Notes: generated from the letters alone by a model not told the origin. A DNA stretch of 64,000 nucleotides from Clavibacter sp. B3I6 (GCF_030816895.1 NZ_JAUSYL010000001.1:620001-684000), one strand, 5' to 3'; counted from the stretch's first letter, positions 51,492-61,408 are shown. Made by a program: numbers and translations.

Positions 51492-52946
51492 CTACTCGGA
51501 GTCGGCGGCCTTCTCGGCGGCCTTCTTCTTCGCGGGCGCCTTCTTCTTCGGCTTCTCGACGGGCGCCTCCTCGGCGGCGGGGGCCGCGGCCTCCTCCTCC
51601 GCGGGAGCGTCGGCGACGACGGCCTCGGCGTCCGCGTCGGCGGGCTCCTCGACGACGGCGTCGGCGTCGCGCACGACGGGCTGCGTGAACTCGGTGACGT
51701 CGACGGCCTTGCCGTCCGCGTCCACGACCTTCGCCTTGTCGAGCACGACCGCGAGGGCCTTGTTGCGCGCGACCTCGCCGACCATGGCGGGGATCTGGTT
51801 GTTCTGCTGCAGGACCTGGACGAACTCGTTCGGCTCCATGTTGTACTGCTGCGCACCCTGGATGAGGTACTGGGTCAGCTCGTCCTGGCTGACCTTCAGC
51901 TCCTCCTTCTCGGCGATGACGTCGAGGAGCAGCTGCTGGCGGAACGCCTTCTCGCTGGACTCCTTGACCTCGGCGCGGTGCACGTCGTCCTCGAGGCGGT
52001 TCTCGTTCTCGAGGTGGCGGTGCACCTCGTCCTCGACGAGCTTCTCGGGGACGGGGATCTCGACGCCCTCGAGGAGCTTGTCGACGATCTGGTCGCGGGC
52101 CTGAGTGACCTGGCCGAAGACCTTGGACTTGCCGACCTGGACCTTGAGGTCCGCGCGCAGCTCGTCGATGGTGTCGAACTCGCTGGCGATCTGCGCGAAG
52201 TCGTCGTCGGCCTCGGGCAGCTCGCGCTCCTTGACGGACTGGACGGTCACGGCGATCTCCGCGGTCTCGCCCTCGTTGTCGCCGCCGAGGAGCTTCGACT
52301 CGAAGGTCGTGCTCTCGCCGGCGGTGAGGGACTCGAGGGCCTCGTCGATGCCCTCGATGAGGTCGCCCGAGCCGAGCTCGTAGGAGATGCCGCTCGCGGT
52401 GTCGACGGCGTTGCCGGCGATGGTGGCGGTGAGGTCGATCTGGACGAAGTCGCCCGTCTTGGCGGGGCGGTCGACCGTGATCAGCGTGCCGAAGCGGCTG
52501 CGGAGGCTGTCGAGCTCGGTGCCGACCTCGTCGTCGGTGACCTCGACGGAGTCCACCGTGAGCTCGAGGCCCTCGTAGGCGGGCAGCTCGAACTCGGGGC
52601 GGACGTCGACCTCGATCTCGAGCAGCAGCTCGCCGGTGAGGTCCTTGCCGGGCCACTCCTTGACGTCCGCCTCCGGGCGGCCGAGGGGGCGGATGTCCGT
52701 TTCCTTCACGGCGGCCTGGTAGAAGCCGTCCATGCCGTCGTTGACGGCGTGCTCCAGCACGGCCTCGCGGCCGACGCGCTGGTCGATGATGGCGGGCGGC
52801 ACCTTGCCCTTGCGGAAGCCGGGGATGTTGACCTGCTCGGCGATGTGGCCGTATGCGTGGTCGATGTGCGGCTTCAGGTCTTCGGGGGTCGCAGAGATCG
52901 CGAGCTTGACGCGCGTGGGGCTCAGCTTTTCGACCGTGGTCTTCAC
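51492..52946 (-). CDS. tig: Trigger factor (ribosome-associated chaperone)
   Basis: This 484-residue chaperone binds near the ribosome exit tunnel and helps nascent chains fold. The ribosome-binding signature NIPGFRKGKVPPAIIDQRVG lies near residue 40. The FKBP-like PPIase domain (~150-245) has GDFVQIDLTATIAGN, and a long helical C-terminal domain follows. The last ~60 residues are an alanine/glutamate-rich, then lysine-rich tail (EKPKKKAPAKKKAAEKAA) typical of actinobacterial trigger factors. The neighbourhood tig-clpP1-clpP2-clpX is conserved across bacteria. Confidence 0.96.
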   Translation of the reverse strand: MKTTVEKLSPTRVKLAISATPEDLKPHIDHAYGHIAEQVNIPGFRKGKVPPAIIDQRVGREAVLEHAVNDGMDGFYQAAVKETDIRPLGRPEADVKEWPGKDLTGELLLEIEVDVRPEFELPAYEGLELTVDSVEVTDDEVGTELDSLRSRFGTLITVDRPAKTGDFVQIDLTATIAGNAVDTASGISYELGSGDLIEGIDEALESLTAGESTTFESKLLGGDNEGETAEIAVTVQSVKERELPEADDDFAQIASEFDTIDELRADLKVQVGKSKVFGQVTQARDQIVDKLLEGVEIPVPEKLVEDEVHRHLENENRLEDDVHRAEVKESSEKAFRQQLLLDVIAEKEELKVSQDELTQYLIQGAQQYNMEPNEFVQVLQQNNQIPAMVGEVARNKALAVVLDKAKVVDADGKAVDVTEFTQPVVRDADAVVEEPADADAEAVVADAPAEEEAAAPAAEEAPVEKPKKKAPAKKKAAEKAADSE

Positions 52947-53014
52947 GTGTGGAGTTCTCCTGTAATCGCGGTACGCGCCTCGGCTGAGACGGCATTTCGT
53001 CGTCGGGGATGTGG

Positions 53015-53087
53015 TCGGGGCGACAGGACTCGAACCTGCGGTCTTCCGCTCCCAAAGCGGACGCGCTAGCCACTACGCTACGCCCCG
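53015..53087 (-). tRNA. tRNA-Pro (TGG)
   Basis: The minus strand folds as a 73-nt tRNA. The acceptor arm is CGGGGCG paired to CGCCCCG, and the T loop reads GGTTCGAGTCC. The anticodon stem CCGCT/AGCGG encloses TTTGGGA, giving anticodon TGG. CCA is not encoded. A TAGGCT at 53174-53169 is a plausible -10. It lies upstream of tig on the same strand. Confidence 0.95.
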
Positions 53088-53168
53088 GCTGCCACGCATT
53101 CCCTCGGCCGAGGCGGGCGCCGTGCGCCTCGACGTGCAGGCGCGCGGAAGCCGATCCGACCGTGGCAC

Positions 53169-53174
53169 AGCCTA
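53169..53174 (-). promoter_or_regulatory. Putative -10 element of tRNA-Pro
   Basis: On the minus strand it reads TAGGCT, about 82 nt before the mature 5' end of tRNA-Pro. Confidence 0.4.
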
Positions 53175-53278
53175 TCCGACTCGTGCCGGGCGCTGGTCAC
53201 CGGTGGCGGGAGGCTGCGCTACGCTGGATCCCGCGCATCCGGCGCACGGCCCCTCGGGGGCGGCGGTGCCGGCATCGC

Positions 53279-53349
53279 GGGGATGTAGCTCAATGGTAGA
53301 GCCTCAGTCTTCCAAACTGATCACGCGGGTTCGATTCCCGTCATCCCCT
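53279..53349 (+). tRNA. tRNA-Gly (TCC)
   Basis: This 71-nt tRNA has acceptor GGGGATG paired to CATCCCC, D arm GCTCAATGGTAGAGC, and T arm GCGGGTTCGATTCCCGT. The anticodon stem CAGTC/AACTG region encloses TTCCA, giving anticodon TCC. CCA is not encoded. A TACGCT at 53220-53225 is a possible -10. It diverges from tRNA-Pro. Confidence 0.95.
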
Positions 53350-53555
53350 CTCCTGCCCCTCGTGCGGCTCCTCCTGTCAGGTCATCCCCGGCCCCTGCAT
53401 CGACGCGTCGCTCGTCGCCGTCCGTCCCCTCCTCCCCAGGTCCTCGCCACGGAGGCGGCCCCCGTTCGGGGTCGCACGGCCCCTCGGCGACCGGCTTGCC
53501 GATAGCGTCCTGAGCGGCGGCCGGGGGCGGATCGCCCACGGAGCGAGGGGGCGGC

Positions 53556-56500
53556 ATGGTCACGGAGGACGCGGGCGCGGCGCGGTGGACGGATCGGTCA
53601 TGGCCGGCCAGCCCGGAGCACCTCCTCCGCACCGACCTCTGCCCCGCGTGCTTCGCCCCTCTCGGCGCCCTGGTCTGCGCGCGATGCGGGCTCGACGTAA
53701 GGGCACCCGAGGCCGCCGAGGTGCTGGCCGCCTCGCAGGGCATCGTGCGTCTCGCCCGGGATCGGGATCGACTCCTCGGCTCGATGCGGGGATGGGCCGC
53801 GGCCCGGCTCGCCGTGACGGCTCCGGCGGCCTCGACGGCCTCGGTCGCCTCGACGGGAGCGGCGGCATCACCTGCCGCAGCGCCAGCGGAAGCGCCAGCG
53901 GCGTCGCCCCCGCCCCGGCCCGCCGCTGCGGAGGCGACGCCCGCCGGCCTCGCTCCCCCCGCATGGCGCTCGGCCACTCCGTCGGCGGTGCCGCGCGTCC
54001 CCGCGGCCGCGCCCACCGCCGCGGCCGTGCCCGCCGCACCGGAGCGGCCCCTGCCGAGCGATCCCCCTCGTCGCCGGCTCAGCGTCCCCGTCGTGCTGCT
54101 GAGCATCGGCGTGGTGCTGCTCTCCGTCGCTGCGGTCTTCTACGTCGTCTACGCCTTCGTCACCTACGGGCTGCTGGTGCGCGCCGCGATCACGGGCGGC
54201 GTGACGCTCGCCGCGTTCGTCGCGTCGGCGATCCTGTCCCGGCGGGGGCTCGTCGGCACGGCGGAGGCTGTGGGCGTCGTGGGCGTCGTCCTCCTCCACC
54301 TCGACGTGTGGGCGGTGCGCGCCTACGACCTGGGCGGCGCCGGATCCGCGGACCCCTTCGCGTACTCCGGCATCGGGACCCTCCTCGCCTCGGCCGCCCT
54401 CCTCGCGTCGCGACCGGTCGTCCGCGTGCGATCCGTGGGCCTCGCCGCCTGGGCGGGCCTGCCCGTCGCCGCGGGGCTGCTGGTCGCCGCAGTGCCCGCC
54501 CTGGACGCCGGCACGCGCACCGCGTGCGCGCTCGCGGCGGCCTCCGCCGTCGCGCTCCTGCACGCCATGCCGCGCGCCCGCGCCGTCGTGGCCCCCGACG
54601 GCCTCGAGCGGCTCGTGCTGCGGATCACCGGAGTCGCCGCCGCCGCGGGCGCGCTCGTCGCCGGAGCAGCCAGCGCCGCCGATCGGGACGCCGTCCCCGC
54701 GGTCCCTCTCCTGGTCGCGGCGGTGGCGGCAGGGTCCCATGCCTGGATCCTGTCGTCGTCCTCGTCGCGCACGCCGCGGGTCGCGGATCCGCAGGAGGCG
54801 CCCGCGGCGGACGGTGGGGTCGAGACGACGGAGACGACCGGCGTGCGGCCGCTCCGCGTCATCGCGGCCTCGGTCGCCGGCGCGAGCGCCGCGCTGGCCG
54901 TCCCCATGACCGCGGTGACGGGCGGCGCCGCCCTCCTCACGCTCTGTGCGCAGGTCGCCGCCGCCGCGCTCGTCGTCGCGGTGCTCGACGTGGCGGCCCG
55001 GCGGATCGGGGCGCCCCGCCTCGCGGAGAGCGCGCGGGTCGCCCGAGCGGCGGCGGGCGTCGTCGCGATCGTCGCGGCGCTCCCCGTGGCGCTCTCCGCG
55101 ACGGCCGGCGTCGCGGGAGCGGTGATCGCCGGGCTCCCCCCGTGGGCGCTCGGACCCGGCCGCGATCCCGTCCTCGAGCTCGGGAGGGACAGCGGGATCC
55201 TCGACCTCGCCGCGGACGCCCGTGCCGCGTCCCTGGGCCTCGTGCTCGTCTGGCTGCTGGCGGTGGGCGCGTCGGCGGTGGGTCCCCGGACGGCCGCCCG
55301 TCGGGGTCCGCTCGCCTGGGCCGGCGCGTCCGTGGTCGTCGCCGCCGTGCCGGCGCTCGGCCCGCTCGCCGCCGTGGTCGCCGCGTACGTCGCGGTGGCC
55401 CTCACCGCGTCCGCGCTGCGCTTCCGGGTCGGAGCATCGGCCGGGCCGGCCGCCACCGCTCCCGATGCGGTGGACTCGGACGCCCCCGCCCGGATCCCGG
55501 CCCCAGCCCCGGTCGGGCGACCCCGCCCTACCGATCCGCGCACGGCCCCCCTCACCGCGCTGGGGATCGCCGCGGGTTCGATGGCCTGGCTCGCCTCGTG
55601 GGGCAGCACGCCGACCTGGTGGGCGGCGACTCCCGTCCTGCTGACCCTGCTGATCGCCGCCTCCCGGGCCGCGCGCACCCAAGGCGCACGTCGCCTCTCG
55701 ACGATCACGGCCGTGCTCGGCGCGCTGCTGTCCGTGGCCGCCCTGGCGCCCTCGCTGCGCGACGCCGGCGCGATCGGCCGCGCTCCGCTCTCCGCCGACC
55801 TCGGCCCGGTCGCCGACCCCGCGGTCCTCGTGCTCATGGCGGCCGGTCTCCTCCTGCTCGGTGCGGGCATCCTGCGGAGCGCGCCGGGCGTCCGGGGGCG
55901 CGCCGTGCTGGCCACGGCGCTCCTGCCCGCGCTCGTCGCCTCCGTCCTGGTGTCGGCGACCGGCGCGGACCACGCGGGAGGGGCGCTCACCGCGGCGCCC
56001 GCCTGGCCGATCATCGGCCAGATGCTCCTCGTTGCCGCGCTCGCGTCCTGGACGGTCGGCGGGCGGGCCCGGCGCCCGCTGCCCGCGCGTGTGGGACCGC
56101 CGCCCCAAGCCCTGCCGCCGTCGATGCCCTCCGTCCCGGGCGTCACGCTTGGCGCCGCCGGCCCCGATTCGTCGGCAGGCGCCCCTGCGCCCACCGTCGG
56201 CACGACGCCACCGACCGATGCCGAGCGGATCGCTCCCCCGGCTCCCGGGCGCGGGTGGCGGCTGGCCACCGCCGGCCTCCTCGCGCCCGTGCTCCTGGCG
56301 GCCGTGGCGACGGTCGCCGCGCTCGCGCCCCCGGACAGCGACGTGCCGGGAGCGGTCCCCGCGGCCGCGGCCCTCGCGGTCACCCTGCTGGGCCGGGTCG
56401 CGTACCTCCGCACGTCCACGGACCTCCGCGTCGCGCTCGACACCGGCGCGGTCGCCGTCGGAGGCGCCGGCTTGATCGTCGCGGTCGCGGGTAGCGCCTT

Positions 56501-59087
56501 CGACGGGACAGACGACCGGCTGTGGATACCGCTGCTGATCCTGGCCGTGACCGCGCTCGTCCTGGCGTCCGCGCCGGACGGCCTGCTCCTGTCCCGGAGC
56601 GTCCGTCGCGCATGGGCCTGGACGGCGCTCGGCCTCGGGATCGCGGCGCTGTGGGCGCGGCTGCTCGCCGCCGACATCCGACTGCCCGAGGCGTACGTGC
56701 TGCCCGTCGCCGGGACCCTGCTCCTGGCCGCGGCCCTCGTCCACCGGGCGGCCCTCCGCCTGGACGCGCACGAGGGCGAGGGCGAGGGCGGCGGGCCCCG
56801 CGTGCGCCGAGGCGTGTCGGCGCTCGTGCTCGCGGGCATCCTCACGGCCGCGCTCCCGCTCTCCCCCGCGGGACGTGCGGACGACGTGATCCGCCCGCTC
56901 GCGCTGACGGTCGTGCTGGCGGTCCTGGCCCTGGTGCCCGCCGCTCTCATGCGCCGTGCCCCCGGACCCGTGCGACCGCTCCTGCGGGCCACGGTCACCG
57001 GCGGCGCGCTCGGGCTGCTGGCCGTCGGCTCCACCCGCGCCCTCCGACTCGCGGCCGGGTACGTCGACCGGACTCCCGCGGTGGACGTGCAGCTCCTCGT
57101 GACGGCGCTGCTCCTCGGCGCCACCGGCGTCCTCGTGCTCCGCGCCGCCCGTGACTCCGCGGACACGCGTGTCGCCGGTGCGGCCCTGGGTGCCGTGCCC
57201 GTGCTGACCGCCCTGGTGCTCGTGCTGTCGGTCCGGCCCGGGCAGGGCGTGATGCGGCCGCTCATCGCCGCCGTGCTCCTCGTGTCGCTCACGGGTCTGC
57301 TGCTGGCATCCCGCTCGTCGCATCGGCGGGTGCTCGACCGTGTGGCCGCCGTCGCGCACCTCGCGCTCGTCGTCGTCGCCCTGTCCGCCTGGCGCGGGGC
57401 CTCGCCCATCTCGGACGCGGGCGCGCTCGTCGTGCCCGCCGTCGTGGCGGTGCTGGTGGCTGCCCTGGGCGCCGTGGAGAGAGTCGCCCGGCACGCCGCT
57501 GCCGCGTCCGGCGTGCCCTCGCCCACGCTCCCGCGCATCGCGGCCGACGTCGCCGTCGGCCTCCTGACGGCGATCACCGTCGTCATGGCAGGCGCCACGG
57601 ACGCGCGGGGCCTCCCGGCGGTGCTGCTGCTGTCCGCCACCGCCGTGGTCCTCGTCGCGCTCGACCCCTGGTCCGCGGCGCGACGGCGGATGGGCTGGGT
57701 GGCGCTCGCGCTCGGAGCGGCCGCGCTGTGGGTCGCGCTGGGTCGCGGTGCCGTCGCGGCGGTCGAGCCCTACGTGCTGCCGCCCGCCGGGGTGCTGCTG
57801 CTCGTGGCCGCCGCCCTCGAGCTCGGACTCCCCGGCGGTCTCCGGCTCGCCCGGCCCCCGCAACGCCGGCGTGCGAGCGGGGCGCCGCTCGTGCTCGCGG
57901 CGCTGCTCCTCGCGGTCGTCCCGACCGCCGCGGCCTCCTGGGGCGGCGATCCCGTGCGGGCGCTGGTCCTCGGCGGGGTCGCGGGGGTCGTCCTGATCCT
58001 CGTCGCCGCGTCGATCGGCCGCTCCCCCTCCGCGCCCGCAGACCCGTCCGGCGCCTCGCCGACGGATCCGCGAGCGCTCCTCCTCGCGGCGGGCGGCCCC
58101 GCGGCGCTCGCCGTGCTCCTCGTCGGCTACGGCCGACCGCTCGCGCAGCTGGTCCAGGGACTCCCGCCGACCGTCGGCCGCACGGACCTGTGGTCGATCG
58201 CGGCCGGGATCGTGCTGGTCCTCGCGGTCGCGCTACACGGGCCCAGGTCGCCGCGCACCACGTCGCGACCCGACGGGCCGGGCGACATCCGCACGGCATC
58301 CGCCCTCGCATCGGTGGAGGCCGCGACTCCCCGGGCCCTGGCCCTCGCGGCCGTGCTCGCCACCGCCGCCGTGGGCACCGCCGCCGTCGTCCTCGCGGAT
58401 GCGGCCGGCCTGGCCGGCACCACGGTCAGATGCGCCGTCCTCGTGACCCTGCTCGGCCTGCTGCACGTCGCGGCGGCAGGCACCGGCCCGGGTACGCCGC
58501 CCGCGGGCGACGAACGGCGGACCGGCTCCGACGCGATGGCCGGAGAGGCCGTGTCGGCCTCCCCTGCGCTCCGCGACGGCGGCATCGCGGTGACCGCCCT
58601 GGTCGCCACCGCACTCGCGTCCGGCATCCTCGCGGCGACGGGTGCGGCGGATCCGATCGAGTGGGTCGCCGTTCCCCTGGCCCTCGCGCTCCTGGTCGTC
58701 GGCGCTCGCCGGCTGTCGCACGACGCGGGAGCGGGCAGCATGCGCCACCTGTCCCCCGGGCTCCTCGTCCTCCTCGTGCCGCCGCTCCTCGCCGACCTCG
58801 GCCCGAGCCCGGCATGGCGCATCGTCGGTCTCGGCGCCGTCGCCCTGGCCACGCTCCTCGTCGGGGCGTCCCGTCGCCTCCGCGCGCCGTTCCTCATCGG
58901 CGCCGCGGTGCTCCTCGTGCACGCGGTCGCGCAGCTCTGGCCGTGGATCCGCGACGCCTCGGCGACCGTCCCGTGGTGGGCGTGGGCCGGGATCGGCGGC
59001 GTCGTGCTCATCGCGGTCGCCGCGCGCTACGAGCGGCGCATGCGCGACCTCCGCGAGGTCGCCGCGCGGGTGTCGGCGCTGCGCTGA
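53556..59087 (+). CDS. Giant polytopic membrane protein (SCO7613 C-terminal-domain type)
   Basis: This 1843-residue protein begins with a zinc ribbon (DLCPACFAPLGALVCARCGLDV, C-x2-C...C-x2-C at ~29-47). A proline/alanine-rich linker follows, then dozens of hydrophobic segments beginning with VPVVLLSIGVVLLSVAAVFY. Repeated modules (for example RRAWAWTALGLGIAALWARL and RRRMGWVALALGAAALWVAL, each followed by a YVLP segment) show internal duplication. It ends in a short basic cytosolic tail. This layout matches the actinobacterial SCO7613-type membrane proteins of unknown function. An ATG with GAGGGGG upstream supports the start. It is a single-gene unit after tRNA-Gly. Confidence 0.8.
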   Translation: MVTEDAGAARWTDRSWPASPEHLLRTDLCPACFAPLGALVCARCGLDVRAPEAAEVLAASQGIVRLARDRDRLLGSMRGWAAARLAVTAPAASTASVASTGAAASPAAAPAEAPAASPPPRPAAAEATPAGLAPPAWRSATPSAVPRVPAAAPTAAAVPAAPERPLPSDPPRRRLSVPVVLLSIGVVLLSVAAVFYVVYAFVTYGLLVRAAITGGVTLAAFVASAILSRRGLVGTAEAVGVVGVVLLHLDVWAVRAYDLGGAGSADPFAYSGIGTLLASAALLASRPVVRVRSVGLAAWAGLPVAAGLLVAAVPALDAGTRTACALAAASAVALLHAMPRARAVVAPDGLERLVLRITGVAAAAGALVAGAASAADRDAVPAVPLLVAAVAAGSHAWILSSSSSRTPRVADPQEAPAADGGVETTETTGVRPLRVIAASVAGASAALAVPMTAVTGGAALLTLCAQVAAAALVVAVLDVAARRIGAPRLAESARVARAAAGVVAIVAALPVALSATAGVAGAVIAGLPPWALGPGRDPVLELGRDSGILDLAADARAASLGLVLVWLLAVGASAVGPRTAARRGPLAWAGASVVVAAVPALGPLAAVVAAYVAVALTASALRFRVGASAGPAATAPDAVDSDAPARIPAPAPVGRPRPTDPRTAPLTALGIAAGSMAWLASWGSTPTWWAATPVLLTLLIAASRAARTQGARRLSTITAVLGALLSVAALAPSLRDAGAIGRAPLSADLGPVADPAVLVLMAAGLLLLGAGILRSAPGVRGRAVLATALLPALVASVLVSATGADHAGGALTAAPAWPIIGQMLLVAALASWTVGGRARRPLPARVGPPPQALPPSMPSVPGVTLGAAGPDSSAGAPAPTVGTTPPTDAERIAPPAPGRGWRLATAGLLAPVLLAAVATVAALAPPDSDVPGAVPAAAALAVTLLGRVAYLRTSTDLRVALDTGAVAVGGAGLIVAVAGSAFDGTDDRLWIPLLILAVTALVLASAPDGLLLSRSVRRAWAWTALGLGIAALWARLLAADIRLPEAYVLPVAGTLLLAAALVHRAALRLDAHEGEGEGGGPRVRRGVSALVLAGILTAALPLSPAGRADDVIRPLALTVVLAVLALVPAALMRRAPGPVRPLLRATVTGGALGLLAVGSTRALRLAAGYVDRTPAVDVQLLVTALLLGATGVLVLRAARDSADTRVAGAALGAVPVLTALVLVLSVRPGQGVMRPLIAAVLLVSLTGLLLASRSSHRRVLDRVAAVAHLALVVVALSAWRGASPISDAGALVVPAVVAVLVAALGAVERVARHAAAASGVPSPTLPRIAADVAVGLLTAITVVMAGATDARGLPAVLLLSATAVVLVALDPWSAARRRMGWVALALGAAALWVALGRGAVAAVEPYVLPPAGVLLLVAAALELGLPGGLRLARPPQRRRASGAPLVLAALLLAVVPTAAASWGGDPVRALVLGGVAGVVLILVAASIGRSPSAPADPSGASPTDPRALLLAAGGPAALAVLLVGYGRPLAQLVQGLPPTVGRTDLWSIAAGIVLVLAVALHGPRSPRTTSRPDGPGDIRTASALASVEAATPRALALAAVLATAAVGTAAVVLADAAGLAGTTVRCAVLVTLLGLLHVAAAGTGPGTPPAGDERRTGSDAMAGEAVSASPALRDGGIAVTALVATALASGILAATGAADPIEWVAVPLALALLVVGARRLSHDAGAGSMRHLSPGLLVLLVPPLLADLGPSPAWRIVGLGAVALATLLVGASRRLRAPFLIGAAVLLVHAVAQLWPWIRDASATVPWWAWAGIGGVVLIAVAARYERRMRDLREVAARVSALR

Positions 59088-59292
59088 CCGGGACGCGGAC
59101 GCGGGATGCGCGGGGCCCGCACGCGGTGGCACGGACCGGATCCGGAGTCACCAGGCGCCCCGCTCGAGTCCCGTGCTGCCCGCGCCGGGCCCCGGTAAGC
59201 GATGCCTCAGCTTGCTTGCGGCGCCGCCCGCGGTGCGCGAGATTGAGGGCACCGTCCGCAGACCGCAGACCCGTCACGCTCGAGGAGAACCC

Positions 59293-59778
59293 ATGACCGA
59301 CACCGTCCACGTCCCCACCAGCTCCGCCTCGGCCGACGTCGCCGCCGGCGTCGCGCAGTTCCTCAGCCCCGTCGTCGTCAACCTCCAGGCCCTCGCCGTC
59401 AACGGCAAGCAGGCGCACTGGCACGTCCGCGGCGCCAACTTCATCGGGGTGCACGAGTTCCTCGACGTCCTGGTCGCCCACGCGCAGGGCTGGGCCGACA
59501 CGGCCGCCGAGCGCGTCGTCGCGCTCGGCCTGCCGATCGACGCGCGCATCGAGACGGTCGCCGCCGCCACGACCACCGCGCCGCTCACCCCCGGCTTCCG
59601 CCAGTCGAGCGCCACGATCGCCGAGGTCATCGCGCAGATCGACGCGACGATGGAGCTCGTCAACCGCGCCGTGCAGGAGCTGGGCGAGATCGACGTCACC
59701 AGCCAGGACGTCGCCATCGAGATCGCCCGCGGACTCGAGAAGGACCGCTGGTTCCTCTTCGCCCACATCAGCGAGTAG
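59293..59778 (+). CDS. dps: Dps family DNA-binding ferritin-like protein
   Basis: This 161-residue protein oxidises and stores iron with peroxide and protects DNA. The ferroxidase residues are in KQAHWHVRGANFIGVHEFLD and WADTAAERVVALG, and the end reads GLEKDRWFLFAHI. The ATG has CGAGGAG upstream. The 205-nt upstream gap has no DosR-like box. It ends at a strong bidirectional terminator. Confidence 0.94.
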   Translation: MTDTVHVPTSSASADVAAGVAQFLSPVVVNLQALAVNGKQAHWHVRGANFIGVHEFLDVLVAHAQGWADTAAERVVALGLPIDARIETVAAATTTAPLTPGFRQSSATIAEVIAQIDATMELVNRAVQELGEIDVTSQDVAIEIARGLEKDRWFLFAHISE

Positions 59779-59810
59779 CGCCGGCAGCGCAGCAGCCGCC
59801 GCCGACGGTC

Positions 59811-59844
59811 GAGGGGCCCGGATCCGATCGGATCCGGGCCCCTC
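59811..59844. terminator. Bidirectional terminator between dps and the Nei/Fpg gene
   Basis: A perfect 15-bp stem (GAGGGGCCCGGATCC and its complement) with GATC at the centre lies between two converging genes. Confidence 0.85.
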
Positions 59845-59862
59845 CGTCATCTCGACGGCAGG

Positions 59863-60852
59863 TCACGCCTGGCAGTACGGGCACCAGTAGAGCTTCCGCC
59901 CCGCGGCCTCCTCCATCACGATGTTCGTCCCGCACACGCGGCAGGGCAGCCCCTCCCGGTGGTAGACCCAGTGCCGGTCTGCGCGGTTGCGGAGCGCCGC
60001 CTCGAGCTTCCGGCCGCGCAGACCGTCCATGGTCATCATCTGCCCGACCTCGACGCCCTTGCGGAGGAGCCGTGACCAGTCCTTCCAGAGCCCGCGCACG
60101 ACGTCCTCGGGCACGTCGCGGCCGGGGGTGTGCGGGTTCTGCCGAGCGCGGAACAGGAGCTCCGCGCGGTAGACGTTGCCGATCCCGCTGACCACCGACT
60201 GGTCCATCAGCAGCAGGCCGATGGCCGTGGGCTTCCTCCGGACGGTCGCCGTGAAGCGGTCCTCGGATCGCCTGCCGCCGTCGACGAGGGGATCCGGCCC
60301 GAGCTTGTCGATGGCCTGCTGCACCTCCTCGGGGCTGGCCACGACGCAGGCGGTGGGCCCGCGTAGGTCCGCGACCGCGCGCTCGGTGAGCAGGCGCACG
60401 CGCACCTGGCCCACGGGCTCGGGAGGCCACGCCTCCGCGGAGAACGGGTCGTGGACCTTCTCCTGCTCGGCCATGCGCAGCCGCGCGCGCCGCGGGGCGC
60501 CGATGCTGGCGAGGGAGTCCTCGGCGTCGGAGTCGACCGGCGCGTCGTCGACGCGGTCGTCCACGGGGACGTCGCCACGCATCCCGTTCTGCCCCATCCG
60601 GTTGAGCGTCGACACGTCGCCCGCGAAGTCCCACGCGCCGTAGAGGCCCAGGTGCACGCGGAGCCACACCCCGCCGTCGAACTCGAGGAACATCTGCTTG
60701 CCGACGGCCTTCGCGGCGACGAGGCGGCGGCCGTCGAGCACGGCCGCGCCCTCGGCGAACCGGCCCTGCGGCGAGGACGCCCGCACGACGTCGCCCACGA
60801 AGTGCGCCTCGAACTGCTTGGCGATCCGGTGGATCGAATGACCCTCGGGCAC
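59863..60852 (-). CDS. Fpg/Nei-family DNA glycosylase
   Basis: This 329-residue repair glycosylase/lyase has the catalytic N-terminus PEGHSIHRIAKQF (proline nucleophile after the initiator), the helix-two-turn-helix region (DQSVVSGIGNVYRAELLF) and the C-terminal zinc finger (CRVCG ... YWCPYC). P-E-G-H-S-I-H-R is closer to the Nei branch than to Fpg (PELPEVE). A ~40-residue acidic insertion (VPVDDRVDDAPVDSDAEDS) follows the MGQNGMRGD segment. The start is a GTG 5 nt after the rpiB stop, so the two are probably cotranscribed. Confidence 0.9.
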   Translation of the reverse strand: MPEGHSIHRIAKQFEAHFVGDVVRASSPQGRFAEGAAVLDGRRLVAAKAVGKQMFLEFDGGVWLRVHLGLYGAWDFAGDVSTLNRMGQNGMRGDVPVDDRVDDAPVDSDAEDSLASIGAPRRARLRMAEQEKVHDPFSAEAWPPEPVGQVRVRLLTERAVADLRGPTACVVASPEEVQQAIDKLGPDPLVDGGRRSEDRFTATVRRKPTAIGLLLMDQSVVSGIGNVYRAELLFRARQNPHTPGRDVPEDVVRGLWKDWSRLLRKGVEVGQMMTMDGLRGRKLEAALRNRADRHWVYHREGLPCRVCGTNIVMEEAAGRKLYWCPYCQA

Positions 60853-60857
60853 GGCGG

Positions 60858-61346
60858 CTAGTCGGTGACGGGGTGGCCGGCGATGGCCCCCGTCGTCTCG
60901 TACTCGGCGAGCTGCGCGATGCGGCGCGCGTGCCGCTCCTCCTCGGAGAACGGCTCCGCGATGAACGCGTCGATGAAGGCCGTGGCCTCCTCCACGGTGT
61001 GCTGCCGCGCGCCGATGGAGATCACGTTGGCGTCGTTGTGCTGCCGGGCGAGGACGGCGGTCGACAGGTTCCAGACGAGCGCCGCGCGCACGCCCTCGAC
61101 CTTGTTCGCCGCGATCTGCTCGCCGTTCCCGGATCCGCCGAAGACCACGCCGAGCGCGGTCTCCCCCGCCCGCTGGTCGGCGACGACGGCGCGGGCCGCG
61201 CGGATGCAGAACGACGGGTAGTCGTCGAGCGGGTCGTAGGCGCTCGGCCCGTGGTCGACGACGTCGTGCCCGGCGGCCGTCAGGTGGTCGGTGAGGTACC
61301 TCGAGAAGTCGAGGCCCGCGTGGTCGGTCGCGATGTGGATGCGCAT
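60858..61346 (-). CDS. rpiB: Ribose-5-phosphate isomerase B
   Basis: This 162-residue RpiB-type isomerase interconverts ribose-5-P and ribulose-5-P. It starts MRIHIATDHAGLDFSRYLTD and has GVVFGGSGNGEQIAANKVEG, where the glutamate of the actinobacterial subtype replaces the E. coli catalytic cysteine. The ATG has an AGGAG ribosome site. It is upstream of and probably cotranscribed with the glycosylase gene. It feeds the pentose pool used by phosphoketolase. Confidence 0.94.
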   Translation of the reverse strand: MRIHIATDHAGLDFSRYLTDHLTAAGHDVVDHGPSAYDPLDDYPSFCIRAARAVVADQRAGETALGVVFGGSGNGEQIAANKVEGVRAALVWNLSTAVLARQHNDANVISIGARQHTVEEATAFIDAFIAEPFSEEERHARRIAQLAEYETTGAIAGHPVTD

Positions 61347-61408
61347 CGGTGCACTCCTCCTGCCGGCGTGCGGCGTCATGCCCGCGGCGCGGGCGGTGCC
61401 GGTGCCAC

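Noticed and set aside
53015..53349. tRNA-Pro/tRNA-Gly pair as an integration site
   Set aside because: No integrase, no direct repeat of a tRNA 3' end, and normal housekeeping genes on both sides.
53868..57863. Long minus-strand open frames opposite the giant membrane protein
   Set aside because: Charged, repetitive shadow translation; the plus strand gives clean membrane segments and a zinc ribbon.
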